From Halohasta litorea (GTDB lineage Archaea; Halobacteriota; Halobacteria; Halobacteriales; Haloferacaceae): DNA of 64,000 bases. How positions within the stretch are numbered: position 1 is the stretch's first letter; every line of letters starts with the position of its first letter. This document shows positions 35,601-42,808 of the stretch, piece by piece. The notes under the pieces were generated by a model. That model saw nothing but the letters and a program-made list of their open reading frames with translations, ran no database searches and was not told where the DNA came from. The position numbers were made by a program, and so were the translations under genes. The stretch spans positions 232,995-296,994 of the forward strand of contig NZ_JANHDJ010000006.1 of the NCBI RefSeq assembly GCF_024494645.1, read 5' to 3'.

Positions 35601-38600
35601 CCTCCTCCGACTCAAGTTCGGGATCTGGCGGGTGGAGTCGCACAGAGCAGAAGTCCGGCCACGAAGTGATGGAGGCAGATACCGAAAGTGACCTCCCCGG
35701 ATCCGTTGCTATGGAAGGCGATTGGACCTTCAGCGACACCACGCCCGCAGGACACGATAAGATCGCCAAGCGAGGAATCTTCACCGAAGCAGACGAAAGT
35801 GGCTCTCCGGTGGAGGACGGCGCTGAAGTTGGCTACGTTCGCTTCAGTGATGAACACGCCATGGGTTCTGACGATATGCCCGAGATCGACGGAGAAGAGC
35901 GCGACCCACAAAGCGGAGAAGTCGTTAACTTCGACTCCGACAATGGCTTCGCGACCCGGCAGTGGGCAACGAAGAACGCCATGGGCGATGCGAGCATCAA
36001 CTCCGAAAAGCACGGCGGAGCGGGAGAAACCCCAGCAATGGGCCGAGACTACGAACAGGGGGAAGAAGTCGATCCCGACGACGAGTACATGCAATTAGTC
36101 CCGCATAACGACTCCACCTCAAAGCTTCACACCACAGAAGAGATCAACCACTCGTCACCCGACAATGGCCCCTCCAGCGATGGACACAGCAGTGAACCCA
36201 ACACGCCACACAGCGAGCCCTCGAGTCACGAGAGTGAGTCGGCCGCAGAACACGTCGCCACCGAGAGCTCAAGCGAACCAGAAACTGACACCGAAGCTCA
36301 CTCTTCAGATGGTCAGTCGATGACCACTGAGCACGTCGCCACCGAGAGCTCAGGCGAACCAGAAACTGACACCGAATCTCACTCTTCAGATGGTCAGTCA
36401 GCGGCCACTGAACACGTCAACACTCCGTTCGACTTCAGCTCCGAAACTGAATCCGGCGGGTCAGACACAGTTGAAGATGAAGACGTATTCGTTAGTGAAG
36501 GCGGTCAGACGAGTGAAGGTACCGGAAGTGAACCCGCTGAGGAACCCACGGAGGAGGGTGGGGGTTCAGAAACGGAAGAGGGAGGGGGTGACACCGGCCC
36601 TTTTGAACACGGGGGTGGTAACGAAATACATTCGAGCGAGGCTGCCCCCACCCCCACCGCTGGGGAGGACTTCGGGCACTTCGAGGCAGAGGGCAGCGAG
36701 ACCGCGTCGTCGGGGGCTTCCGAATCGCCGGATGCAGAGGGTGAACCGATCGTTAGCGTCTCCGATAGCGACGAATGGAGCCACGACGCTCACAACTGGA
36801 GAGACCACGTCGATGAATCTGATGGAGAAGACGAAGGGTTCGGCGAAGGCCTCAGTGTGGATGCCGGTGCGATGCGGAAAGAGACCCTCGAAGACTCCGG
36901 AGAGGACCTCTACATCACTGATTACGACGCACTCGGAGAAGCGAACGGTGAAGAGAAGGCAGAACAGCTGAAAACGCAGTCCCTGATCGGCCATCAGTAC
37001 ACGCAGGAGATGGGCCACGAAACGCCCAACGTCGCGTACAACGCGGAGGAGAACGAAGTCATCCAGCAGGAGGTTGGTGGCGCAGAAACGGAAACGTGGG
37101 CCGTCGAGGACGCCCCAGATAGCGCCCTAGAGAACGTCGACAGAGAGGAGTTCGATGACCTGATGGGCTCGCAATTGCTGGCTGGAAACTTCGACACCAG
37201 CCCCGACAACGTCCACGTCGATGAAGAAGGCGGCCTCCACGTGATGGACTTCGATCGGACTGCTGACGATATCGGCGACGTCTCCGATAGCGCAGAGATG
37301 GAGATCAACGCCGCAGCCGGCGCGGACACGGGAACCCACATCGGGGAAGTCAACGACGACTTCCACACCGACAAATGGGAGTACGAGAAAGAAATCACCG
37401 ACAGCGCGATCGAGACTGCGACCGAGCTCGATGAAAGCGGCGAGGTTGATGATGTCCTCGGGCCAGTCGAAGAACTCGAAGACGAGGTCTCCGGCGGTGA
37501 ACACAACCGGGCCGAAGTGATCCGGAGCAACATCGATGCCGTCGCTGGTGAAGACATTGTCAGCACGGACGGCCACGGGCATACTGGTGGCGACGAACCG
37601 TCACACGACAGCTCGGGAGGTGACCACACAGAAACCCACAGCCCGGAACCAGAATCGGGACACGCCATCGACGCCGATGTGGACTACGGGAATCTCTCAA
37701 CCAAGCAGGCCGAAGAAGGTGAGGAGTACATGCTTGAGGTGGGCGAACGGGAGGAGCTTTTCGAGAGTCTGAAAGCCGAACACGGCGACGAAGACGTTGA
37801 AAACCTCTACACTCGCTTCCAGATGCGAAAGCGGTCCTCGAAGTTCAATAGTGAAGACGTGACCAAACAGGAGATTGTCGGGAACGAGGCCCTCGAAACC
37901 GATCACCCGGTCCGAGACGACGACGTCGACTACGAGCCCACAGAGGGGGAGGTGGAAGTCCACCGTGACTTCATGGAGGCGTCAAACAAGTTCGTCGAGG
38001 AGAACCTCGCAGATGAAGATGGAGAGGCCCATGTCCACCGCGGGATGGGCTACAGAGGTAACGACATCGCAGCAGACCTCATCGATCACCCGGAAGCAGA
38101 CGAAGTCGAGGTCCCGGAACACGAGCAGTCGATGGCCTATTCGACCAAAGAAGGGGTCGCACAGGGCTTCTCGTCGATGGAGAATTCACCCGTCGTTACG
38201 AGAGCGGACGCAACTGAAGAGGATGTACTCGCCGTCGACGGCCTCGGTTACGAGCCCACCGAACACGACTTTACGGAGTTCAACAACCAAGATGAAGGAG
38301 AAATTCTCGTCCAAGGCAAAGAGTCGATCCCGATGGAGGACATCCGATTCACGGGCGAGGAAAACTACGAAGACTCCCACGCGGGTGAGCGGTTGAAAGA
38401 GACCATGGAGAACCCGGAGGAGGCTTCAGAAGAGGATCACAACTTGGTTGATTTCACGGTGCGGAACATGGCGGCCGACAAGACGACCGGGCTGGAGACG
38501 CAAGAAGGCGCAGAGCGACTCCACAACTGGGGCGAGTACGTCCATGAAAACGAAGATGCTGTCCCCAGTCCCGGAATCACTGAACACAGTGCAAACAAGG

Positions 38601-38686
38601 TCCTCAACGAGTCGGAGGCAGATGTAGGTGAAGTCGGCGCTTCGGAGGAACACGACGATGGAGATGACGGCGCAGAATTCCTCTAA
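32663..38686 (+). CDS. VirB6-like channel protein with kinase-like and ADP-ribosyltransferase domains
   Basis: 2007 residues. Residues ~1-300 have six to eight membrane spans and a central RIFLIYIVYIASPLLIVFWYADW, the plan of VirB6/TrbL inner-membrane channel proteins. Gly-rich linkers lie near 340-370 and 630-650. The middle is long, acidic and Ser/Thr/Gly-rich, with 27-residue tandem repeats near 1195-1252. Residues ~1400-1600 may be a kinase-like fold: NFDTSPDN (1509-1516) resembles the catalytic loop and DFD (1529-1531) the metal-binding motif. Residues ~1780-1900 match R-S-E ADP-ribosyltransferases: HRG with R1793, SMAYST (1823-1828) and EGE with E1878/E1880. VirB6 proteins form the translocation pore; the passenger could be a toxin or effector. 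The next gene is an ADP-ribosylglycohydrolase. Membrane and transferase parts are well supported, the kinase less so. Confidence 0.8.
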   Translation: MNPTILGSFLWYSTFLIAEGLIDRFFSFAPEFLMDAGRGVLDALLDFDLTDFIIIDPTPYGNADEAWMSMFEISLALFPIMIILGLLSMPFADEQKTSLWRQGLRIVGVVALMAVSRPIIGFGVDVSNALTLAILPDAGQITGMLNPVSGGMLSIGVLTAGGIIIAASAAILVKVVIAVFIALAIVLTLLQMRIFLIYIVYIASPLLIVFWYADWGLLESVNEFANKWFRMGTYTLLSGPIIAIIMLSMVTIASDPVAADNTIAGLWTYMTLILCFPFIMIASVWKIVSWAGEPIGAGQAMTGMAMAGGAALGAVSGKLGGAAGEAAQSGSSAAEQASGMGGGGGGASGGGGGGGGSGGSSTTGSGTGGAAGSGSGLNDVMSSQSGETIKSSSTESQGGVAGDMPGGTGAEAGGPSDEVTGVAGSSEASEPKGYIEGGVSRAKDFKDRNKSRISNAVSSVSSKAASKGSPANLERLYGDYKQQKGDKRGAQLDQFNDSVDWSQGEHGAIDIDQAGESLGTTPQEGQGVSELTEDGKFGYLDEDGELQVSSVGSNRGRLRGEQNDQYEQAQAHHEHADELDEKMSHHAERLQKTRNNINKHGSDVADAFFKEGMKGTIGAQSPYLMAGGGFGGGGGGGGGSGGGGGAAPQASEGGQGHEGPGRHPPANINAGDVTENAETVAESGERFDLSDDVQLQSSPNATAEGHAQEFSVHDPESGDQLGDLAVGEDADMRFSHGDTARLGNLTTSEDSDGNFQMMADEHSRTFDENEVRVDEMIGDSSIEGDKTKVSDVTLQEDPNNEGNYYAQAENGARTPVHAGSEEANESLSEAVGDRVDLEGVTEQRYGFSEDTHTGYEGAHNYNSLRIGGSGEGGSKTSESSTSEGYGIYDADTRGSSETTTETSASGGSGTEGSGETDTTTTTEPGSESERSTDSSEADWDVSTSAGSSTTTSAATSGGSSGGSSDSSFGGVSSPSGGSSPSSDSSSGSGGWSRTEQKSGHEVMEADTESDLPGSVAMEGDWTFSDTTPAGHDKIAKRGIFTEADESGSPVEDGAEVGYVRFSDEHAMGSDDMPEIDGEERDPQSGEVVNFDSDNGFATRQWATKNAMGDASINSEKHGGAGETPAMGRDYEQGEEVDPDDEYMQLVPHNDSTSKLHTTEEINHSSPDNGPSSDGHSSEPNTPHSEPSSHESESAAEHVATESSSEPETDTEAHSSDGQSMTTEHVATESSGEPETDTESHSSDGQSAATEHVNTPFDFSSETESGGSDTVEDEDVFVSEGGQTSEGTGSEPAEEPTEEGGGSETEEGGGDTGPFEHGGGNEIHSSEAAPTPTAGEDFGHFEAEGSETASSGASESPDAEGEPIVSVSDSDEWSHDAHNWRDHVDESDGEDEGFGEGLSVDAGAMRKETLEDSGEDLYITDYDALGEANGEEKAEQLKTQSLIGHQYTQEMGHETPNVAYNAEENEVIQQEVGGAETETWAVEDAPDSALENVDREEFDDLMGSQLLAGNFDTSPDNVHVDEEGGLHVMDFDRTADDIGDVSDSAEMEINAAAGADTGTHIGEVNDDFHTDKWEYEKEITDSAIETATELDESGEVDDVLGPVEELEDEVSGGEHNRAEVIRSNIDAVAGEDIVSTDGHGHTGGDEPSHDSSGGDHTETHSPEPESGHAIDADVDYGNLSTKQAEEGEEYMLEVGEREELFESLKAEHGDEDVENLYTRFQMRKRSSKFNSEDVTKQEIVGNEALETDHPVRDDDVDYEPTEGEVEVHRDFMEASNKFVEENLADEDGEAHVHRGMGYRGNDIAADLIDHPEADEVEVPEHEQSMAYSTKEGVAQGFSSMENSPVVTRADATEEDVLAVDGLGYEPTEHDFTEFNNQDEGEILVQGKESIPMEDIRFTGEENYEDSHAGERLKETMENPEEASEEDHNLVDFTVRNMAADKTTGLETQEGAERLHNWGEYVHENEDAVPSPGITEHSANKVLNESEADVGEVGASEEHDDGDDGAEFL
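36248..36418 (+). repeat. 81-bp in-frame tandem repeats in the VirB6-like gene
   Basis: Units begin at 36248, 36329 and (partial) 36410, each encoding about EHVATESS-EPETDTE-HSSDGQS (27 residues). The repeats extend an acidic spacer between the membrane part and the C-terminal domains. Confidence 0.75.
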
Positions 38687-38757
38687 AGAGGACACTACAG
38701 AAAAATTGTTTTGTAGCACCCGTTGTGGGTGATGGTTGTTGAACTCCGGGACAAAGG

Positions 38758-38791
38758 TATAAATGCGATTACCAGCCTAAGACAGTACATG
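38758..38791 (+). promoter_or_regulatory. Separate promoter of the ADP-ribosylglycohydrolase gene
   Basis: TATAAA at 38758-38763 predicts a start at about 38785-38789, which coincides with the ATG at 38789. The gene can therefore be transcribed without the upstream VirB6-like gene, as a leaderless message. Confidence 0.6.
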
Positions 38792-40153
38792 CGACGAATC
38801 AAGGACATGGATATTACTACCCCGCCGCACCGGGATTCCGACGTTAACCCCGGCGGGAATTACCCCTCCGTCAACTACTCTGCGGTAAATCGGCCGAAGC
38901 CTACGAGTGGCCACTTCGAGGAACTCCACCCGTTCCACTCAGACTTCGAGCTGGTGAGAGCGTACCAGGAAGTGGCAGATGCCGAACTCAGAACGCCACT
39001 TCAGAAACACAAATCCAGCGGGAAGATATCCGTCCAAGCAGATCAGATCCGAGCGACGTGGGGCCTTGAGGCATCCACGGAAGGGACGATCGGACGAGAC
39101 CCCACCACACGTGAGTTGATCACGCCTCTCGACCGAGCGAAAGGCATCATCATCGGACAGGCGTACGGAGACGCTCTGGGGCGTCCGGTCGAGTTCATGT
39201 CGGAGGATCAGATCCAACAGAAGTACGGCCGCGTAACCGACTTTCTTGGCGATGGCTCTCACCATCAACCGGCGGGGACGATCACTGACGACACGAATCT
39301 CGCTCTGTATCTCGTCGCCAGCCTGCTTCGGAACAACGGCTTCGATATGGACGATTACGCAGACCAGATCGTTGCGTGGTTCGAATCCATGCCGTTCGAT
39401 ATCGGTAGTACAACGTTGAGCTCTATCGACAAGCTCCGAAATGGGGTTGACCCACGAGAGGCAGGCCACCAGACGGTCGAGGAACGCGGCGAGTACCGCT
39501 CAGCAGGTAACGGGAGTATCATGCGGTGTGCCCCGCTCGCGATCGCCTACCCTGACGACCTCGACACGCTCCAAGAGGTGAGCCGGCAATCCTCAGAGAT
39601 CACCCACGCAGATCCGCGGTGTACCCACGGTTGTGCCGCCCTCAACCTCGTCCTTGCGAGCATCATCCGCGGACGTAACGACCCGCTCGGGATCGCACTC
39701 GACGAACTCTCATCGGATGCCCCGGACGAACTGGTCGAACTCCTCGAGAACCTCCCCGATACGGATCCGGAGGAACTGAGCAACGGCGGCTACGTGCTTG
39801 ACACGCTCGAGACGGCTCTCTACATCGGGCTCAACGCGAAACACCCCGGAGACGCACTCATTGAGGCCGTGAACCGTGGCGACGACGCCGACACTGTCGG
39901 TGCTGTGACCGGCGCGATCGTCGGAGCCCGCTTCGGCGACGGCAAGCGGCTCACGGAATACGCTCACAAGCCGAACAACAGCTTCCCGTCCCGGTGGGAA
40001 GAGAACATCCGACTCGATCTCGATGCCTACCGAGAGCGGATCATCCCGTCGTTGCTCGAACTCGGTCAGGTTGCCCCCGAGGGGATCACCTGTAGCGACT
40101 CTATAGCGATGGAGGCGCAGACCCTCGCAGAGAACGACGGCCAACTGGAGTAA
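38789..40153 (+). CDS. ADP-ribosylglycohydrolase (DraG/ARH family)
   Basis: 454 residues from ATG 38789. An in-frame codon at 38723 lies upstream of the TATA box and is rejected. Residues ~1-110 are a polar extension without known domain. The hydrolase starts at GIIIGQAYGDALGRPVEF. It has the metal-binding TDDT (166-169), GEYRSAGNGSIMRCAPLAIAYP, THADPRCTHGCAALN and the C-terminal DADT (366-369) with VGAVTGAIVGARFG. These are the di-magnesium ligands of DraG/ARH enzymes, which remove ADP-ribose from proteins (usually from Arg) or from other acceptors. It begins 102 bases after an ADP-ribosyltransferase-bearing gene, so reversal of that modification, or immunity against it, is the natural inference. 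Confidence 0.88.
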   Translation: MRRIKDMDITTPPHRDSDVNPGGNYPSVNYSAVNRPKPTSGHFEELHPFHSDFELVRAYQEVADAELRTPLQKHKSSGKISVQADQIRATWGLEASTEGTIGRDPTTRELITPLDRAKGIIIGQAYGDALGRPVEFMSEDQIQQKYGRVTDFLGDGSHHQPAGTITDDTNLALYLVASLLRNNGFDMDDYADQIVAWFESMPFDIGSTTLSSIDKLRNGVDPREAGHQTVEERGEYRSAGNGSIMRCAPLAIAYPDDLDTLQEVSRQSSEITHADPRCTHGCAALNLVLASIIRGRNDPLGIALDELSSDAPDELVELLENLPDTDPEELSNGGYVLDTLETALYIGLNAKHPGDALIEAVNRGDDADTVGAVTGAIVGARFGDGKRLTEYAHKPNNSFPSRWEENIRLDLDAYRERIIPSLLELGQVAPEGITCSDSIAMEAQTLAENDGQLE

Positions 40154-40208
40154 CACCGATCGGGCCAGTTTGCGGACTGTTTAAGACGACAACCACCAAA
40201 GTACGACC

Positions 40209-40814
40209 ATGACAACACACAATTCGAACGACACAGATGGACACTCGACGGTTCTATCACAAGTCGGGCTTCCGAACTCCGCAACACTCCCAGAAGGCTC
40301 GGTTGGGATTTTCACGTTCAGCCGGGAAGAACTCAATCTCCCCTCCAGCGATCGCCAGTACCAGCTCAAAGGTATCCTCACTACAGAAGGCTGGATACCG
40401 CCAGCCCCTCGCACAATCGCGCACCTACTCGGTCAGGCGGGAGACTCACCACAGGACATGGCCGCCTTAGGCGAATACACTGCTGGGAGGGGAAGCCGGC
40501 TCGTGATCGAACCGCAGAAGCTCGATGAACAACTATCTGAGCAAGGGTCCGTAACCATCGACGACAATGCGGGCTCTCTCTTCGGCTCACCATTTCAGGA
40601 TACAGCCGAGTATTATCTCCCCGATGGACTCTCTCGGGAACAGACTGTCGTATATCTACAGAATGCCGTAACAGCCGTGCGTGAATACGCCAAATCGCAG
40701 ATCACGGAAAACCCCACCAGCGACGAACTCGCAAAGCTCCTCGCAGAACAGTATGGAGTCGCCCACGAGGTCGCGCTCGAGGCGGTTGAACAGAACGACA
40801 ACTCCGAAAGCTAG
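40209..40814 (+). CDS. Unknown soluble protein, 201 residues
   Basis: TTTAAG at 40180-40185 lies about 29 bases before the ATG, indicating a leaderless transcript of its own. The sequence has an N-terminal beta-rich part (EGSVGIFTFSREELNLP), a helical region (TIAHLLGQAGDSPQDMAALGEYTAG), GSVTIDDNAGSLFGSPF, and a helical C-terminus (DGLSREQTVVYLQNAVTAVREYAKSQI...LAKLLAEQYGVAHEVALEAVEQ) that resembles a small helical oligomerisation or HTH-like unit. No family is recognised. Its place right after the hydrolase makes a third member of the same module possible. Confidence 0.55.
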   Translation: MTTHNSNDTDGHSTVLSQVGLPNSATLPEGSVGIFTFSREELNLPSSDRQYQLKGILTTEGWIPPAPRTIAHLLGQAGDSPQDMAALGEYTAGRGSRLVIEPQKLDEQLSEQGSVTIDDNAGSLFGSPFQDTAEYYLPDGLSREQTVVYLQNAVTAVREYAKSQITENPTSDELAKLLAEQYGVAHEVALEAVEQNDNSES

Positions 40815-40962
40815 AACCGACACGACCTCATCCCACTCGCCCGAAGAGCCCGACCCAACGCCACCAACGTAATGGGCCGATTTGAGACAGTTTGTATAAT
40901 TTAGAAGTGGAGTTCACAGTGGGACGGGGGTTTTTGTGCCACTCTGAGCACAGGACACGACT

Positions 40963-40972
40963 TTATATATCA
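40963..40972 (+). promoter_or_regulatory. Promoter of the AAA+ ATPase operon
   Basis: TTATATATCA follows GACT at 40959-40962. It lies about 40 bases before the small ORF at 41004 that leads into the AAA+ gene. Confidence 0.45.
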
Positions 40973-41003
40973 GTACCATTAAGAACCATCTAGAACGGAA
41001 ACA

Positions 41004-41096
41004 ATGAACCACAAACGCGCCCCTCAGCCGGTGTACGCCCGCCTCGGTCCGTTGGCGGAGTCTGAGAAGCGTCACGCTCTGTGGGGGAGTCTCTGA
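41004..41096 (+). CDS. 30-residue leader ORF overlapping the AAA+ gene
   Basis: ATG 41004 opens a 30-codon frame (MNHKRAPQPVYARLGPLAES...) that ends TGATG, overlapping the next start by one base at 41096. It is basic, unlike most proteins here. It may be a real micro-protein or a translational coupling device for the ATPase. The only promoter seen lies before it. Confidence 0.45.
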   Translation: MNHKRAPQPVYARLGPLAESEKRHALWGSL

Positions 41097-42727
41097 TGAT
41101 TTACTACATTCTCGCGGGGCTGCTCTTCGCGTGGCTCTCCTGGCGGTGGCTACTCCAAGTTGATCCCGCTCACCAAGACTATGCTGACGCCCCGATGGGA
41201 TTCACATTCCTCGGTCTCCCAGCACTCATCCTCCTTGTGATGGAGACCTCCACCGCCTTCATCCTCCTCTTGGGCCTGATCAGCCTCGGGCTCCATCTGA
41301 ACTACAAGCACTGGCGTCCGTTCCACAGCGGGATCGTTGCCAGTCTTGCCACCGGAGTGATCCTCCTAACCGCAGGTGTGATAGCTGGTACGACGCCGCC
41401 TGAATGGGCCAGTAGTTCCGCAGATGCGGCCACGCTGTTCGTTTCGACGGCGCTCGCCGGCTGTGGGACGACCCGGATCACCACCTCGACAGGCTACCTG
41501 CCCCGGTATTTCGCGGTTCTGAGTGGCCTGTACCACGAGCGGTCGCAGTCTTCGGTCTCGAAGTTTGGCTACCGCCGAGACGACGACAGCCGCTTTGAGC
41601 GGTTCCTCCACTGGATGGGCTTCATGGACTACACGCTGACCCTGAACTCACCCTTTGACGAGAAGGCCAGTGAGCAGGAAAATGCGGGCAGCCACAGCTC
41701 GCCTACCAACACGGCGTCGGACGTGACGCCCGCCGATCTCCGAGCATCGGCAGACGACCACCCGTTTCGAGATACCCCGGACACCGACCAGCACGACGGG
41801 CCTCAGGAGGACACCACTCCTGAGTGGTCCGTAACGCCAGTCGACCATAGTGACGACGAGGAAGCGGACGAGGAGGCGGCCACGGACGAGGAACAGGACG
41901 ACGAGAGCGATACGCCCGCCGAGGAAACGGATGATGAGGCCGTGACTCAGTACCAATTCCCGTGGGAGGAGCCGCCCGAGATGCGCTTCGAGGATATCGG
42001 TGGGTATCCCGAAGTCAAGGACGCACTCCGCGAACAGGTGGTCAGCCCGCTCCGGGGGAACAACCCCAGTTACGACCGCTTCGGGATCGAGCCCTCGCGC
42101 GGGCTCCTCTTCTACGGCCCGCCGGGGACGGGGAAGACGCTGTTTGCCCGTGCGCTAGCGAACGAACTCAACCGGCCGTTCGTCGAGCTGACCCAAGCGG
42201 ACCTCACCCACGAGTTCATCAACAAGTCGCCGCAGATCATCCAGCGGCTCTTCGAGGAGGCCCAAGAACTCGGCGGCGTCGTGTTCATCGACGAGGCCGA
42301 GCAGCTTCTGGGGAGCCGTGACGACAGCCTCAATTCGCACGCAGAGGACAAGAAGATCACCAATATGTTCCTCTCGGCGCTCACGAAGGAGGACAAGGAC
42401 TACATCATCCTCCTGACGACGAATCTCAAGGAGTCGATGGATGACGCGATCCTCCGTCCGGGGCGCATTGACGAGGACTTCGAGATCGGACTTCCTGAGT
42501 CCGACACCCGACTCGAGATCATCAAGATCAAGCTCGCGGAAGTGCCCCACGAGATCACCCAAGACCAAGCCCAGAGCGTCGCGTCGAAGACCGGCGGGTG
42601 GAGTGGGGCAGACCTGAACGCCCTCATCAACCAAGCCAAATTCAAGGCAGTTGACCGGAAGGCTCAGAAGCTCAAATTCGACGACATCAAGCGGGCTTAC
42701 AGGGATATGAAGTCCGACAAAGAATAA
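41096..42727 (+). CDS. Membrane-anchored AAA+ ATPase (Cdc48/FtsH-like module)
   Basis: 543 residues from ATG 41096; a GTG 15 bases earlier is possible. Three to four membrane spans lie in the first ~130 residues (including residues 1-16, 31-62 and 72-97). A cytoplasmic linker and an acidic stretch (~215-285) follow. The AAA+ module then reads RFEDIGGYPEVKDALREQVV, Walker A GPPGTGKT, Walker B VVFIDEAE, sensor 1 TTNL, RPGRID with the arginine finger, and the GGWSGADLNALINQAK sensor 2 region. There is no zinc protease motif, so it is not an FtsH protease but may unfold or extract membrane proteins. It sits between the ADP-ribose module and the helicase/primase genes. Confidence 0.88.
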   Translation: MIYYILAGLLFAWLSWRWLLQVDPAHQDYADAPMGFTFLGLPALILLVMETSTAFILLLGLISLGLHLNYKHWRPFHSGIVASLATGVILLTAGVIAGTTPPEWASSSADAATLFVSTALAGCGTTRITTSTGYLPRYFAVLSGLYHERSQSSVSKFGYRRDDDSRFERFLHWMGFMDYTLTLNSPFDEKASEQENAGSHSSPTNTASDVTPADLRASADDHPFRDTPDTDQHDGPQEDTTPEWSVTPVDHSDDEEADEEAATDEEQDDESDTPAEETDDEAVTQYQFPWEEPPEMRFEDIGGYPEVKDALREQVVSPLRGNNPSYDRFGIEPSRGLLFYGPPGTGKTLFARALANELNRPFVELTQADLTHEFINKSPQIIQRLFEEAQELGGVVFIDEAEQLLGSRDDSLNSHAEDKKITNMFLSALTKEDKDYIILLTTNLKESMDDAILRPGRIDEDFEIGLPESDTRLEIIKIKLAEVPHEITQDQAQSVASKTGGWSGADLNALINQAKFKAVDRKAQKLKFDDIKRAYRDMKSDKE

Positions 42728-42808
42728 CCGGCTCAGCAATCTTCAGCCCTGTTTTGCGGGACGGATTTAAGTAACTCTCCTCCGACGTACTAGGTACTCA
42801 ATCGCCCC

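Noticed and set aside
22373..40926. Shared word AGAAGTAGAATTCA before the RPA gene (22373) and the VirB6 gene (32611), near copy at 40913
   Set aside because: Identical 14-mers are expected several times by chance in 64 kb, and distances to the start codons differ (104, 52 and 91 bases to the first downstream ATG).
41096..42727. FtsH protease
   Set aside because: The AAA+ module and membrane spans fit, but no HExxH zinc protease domain follows.
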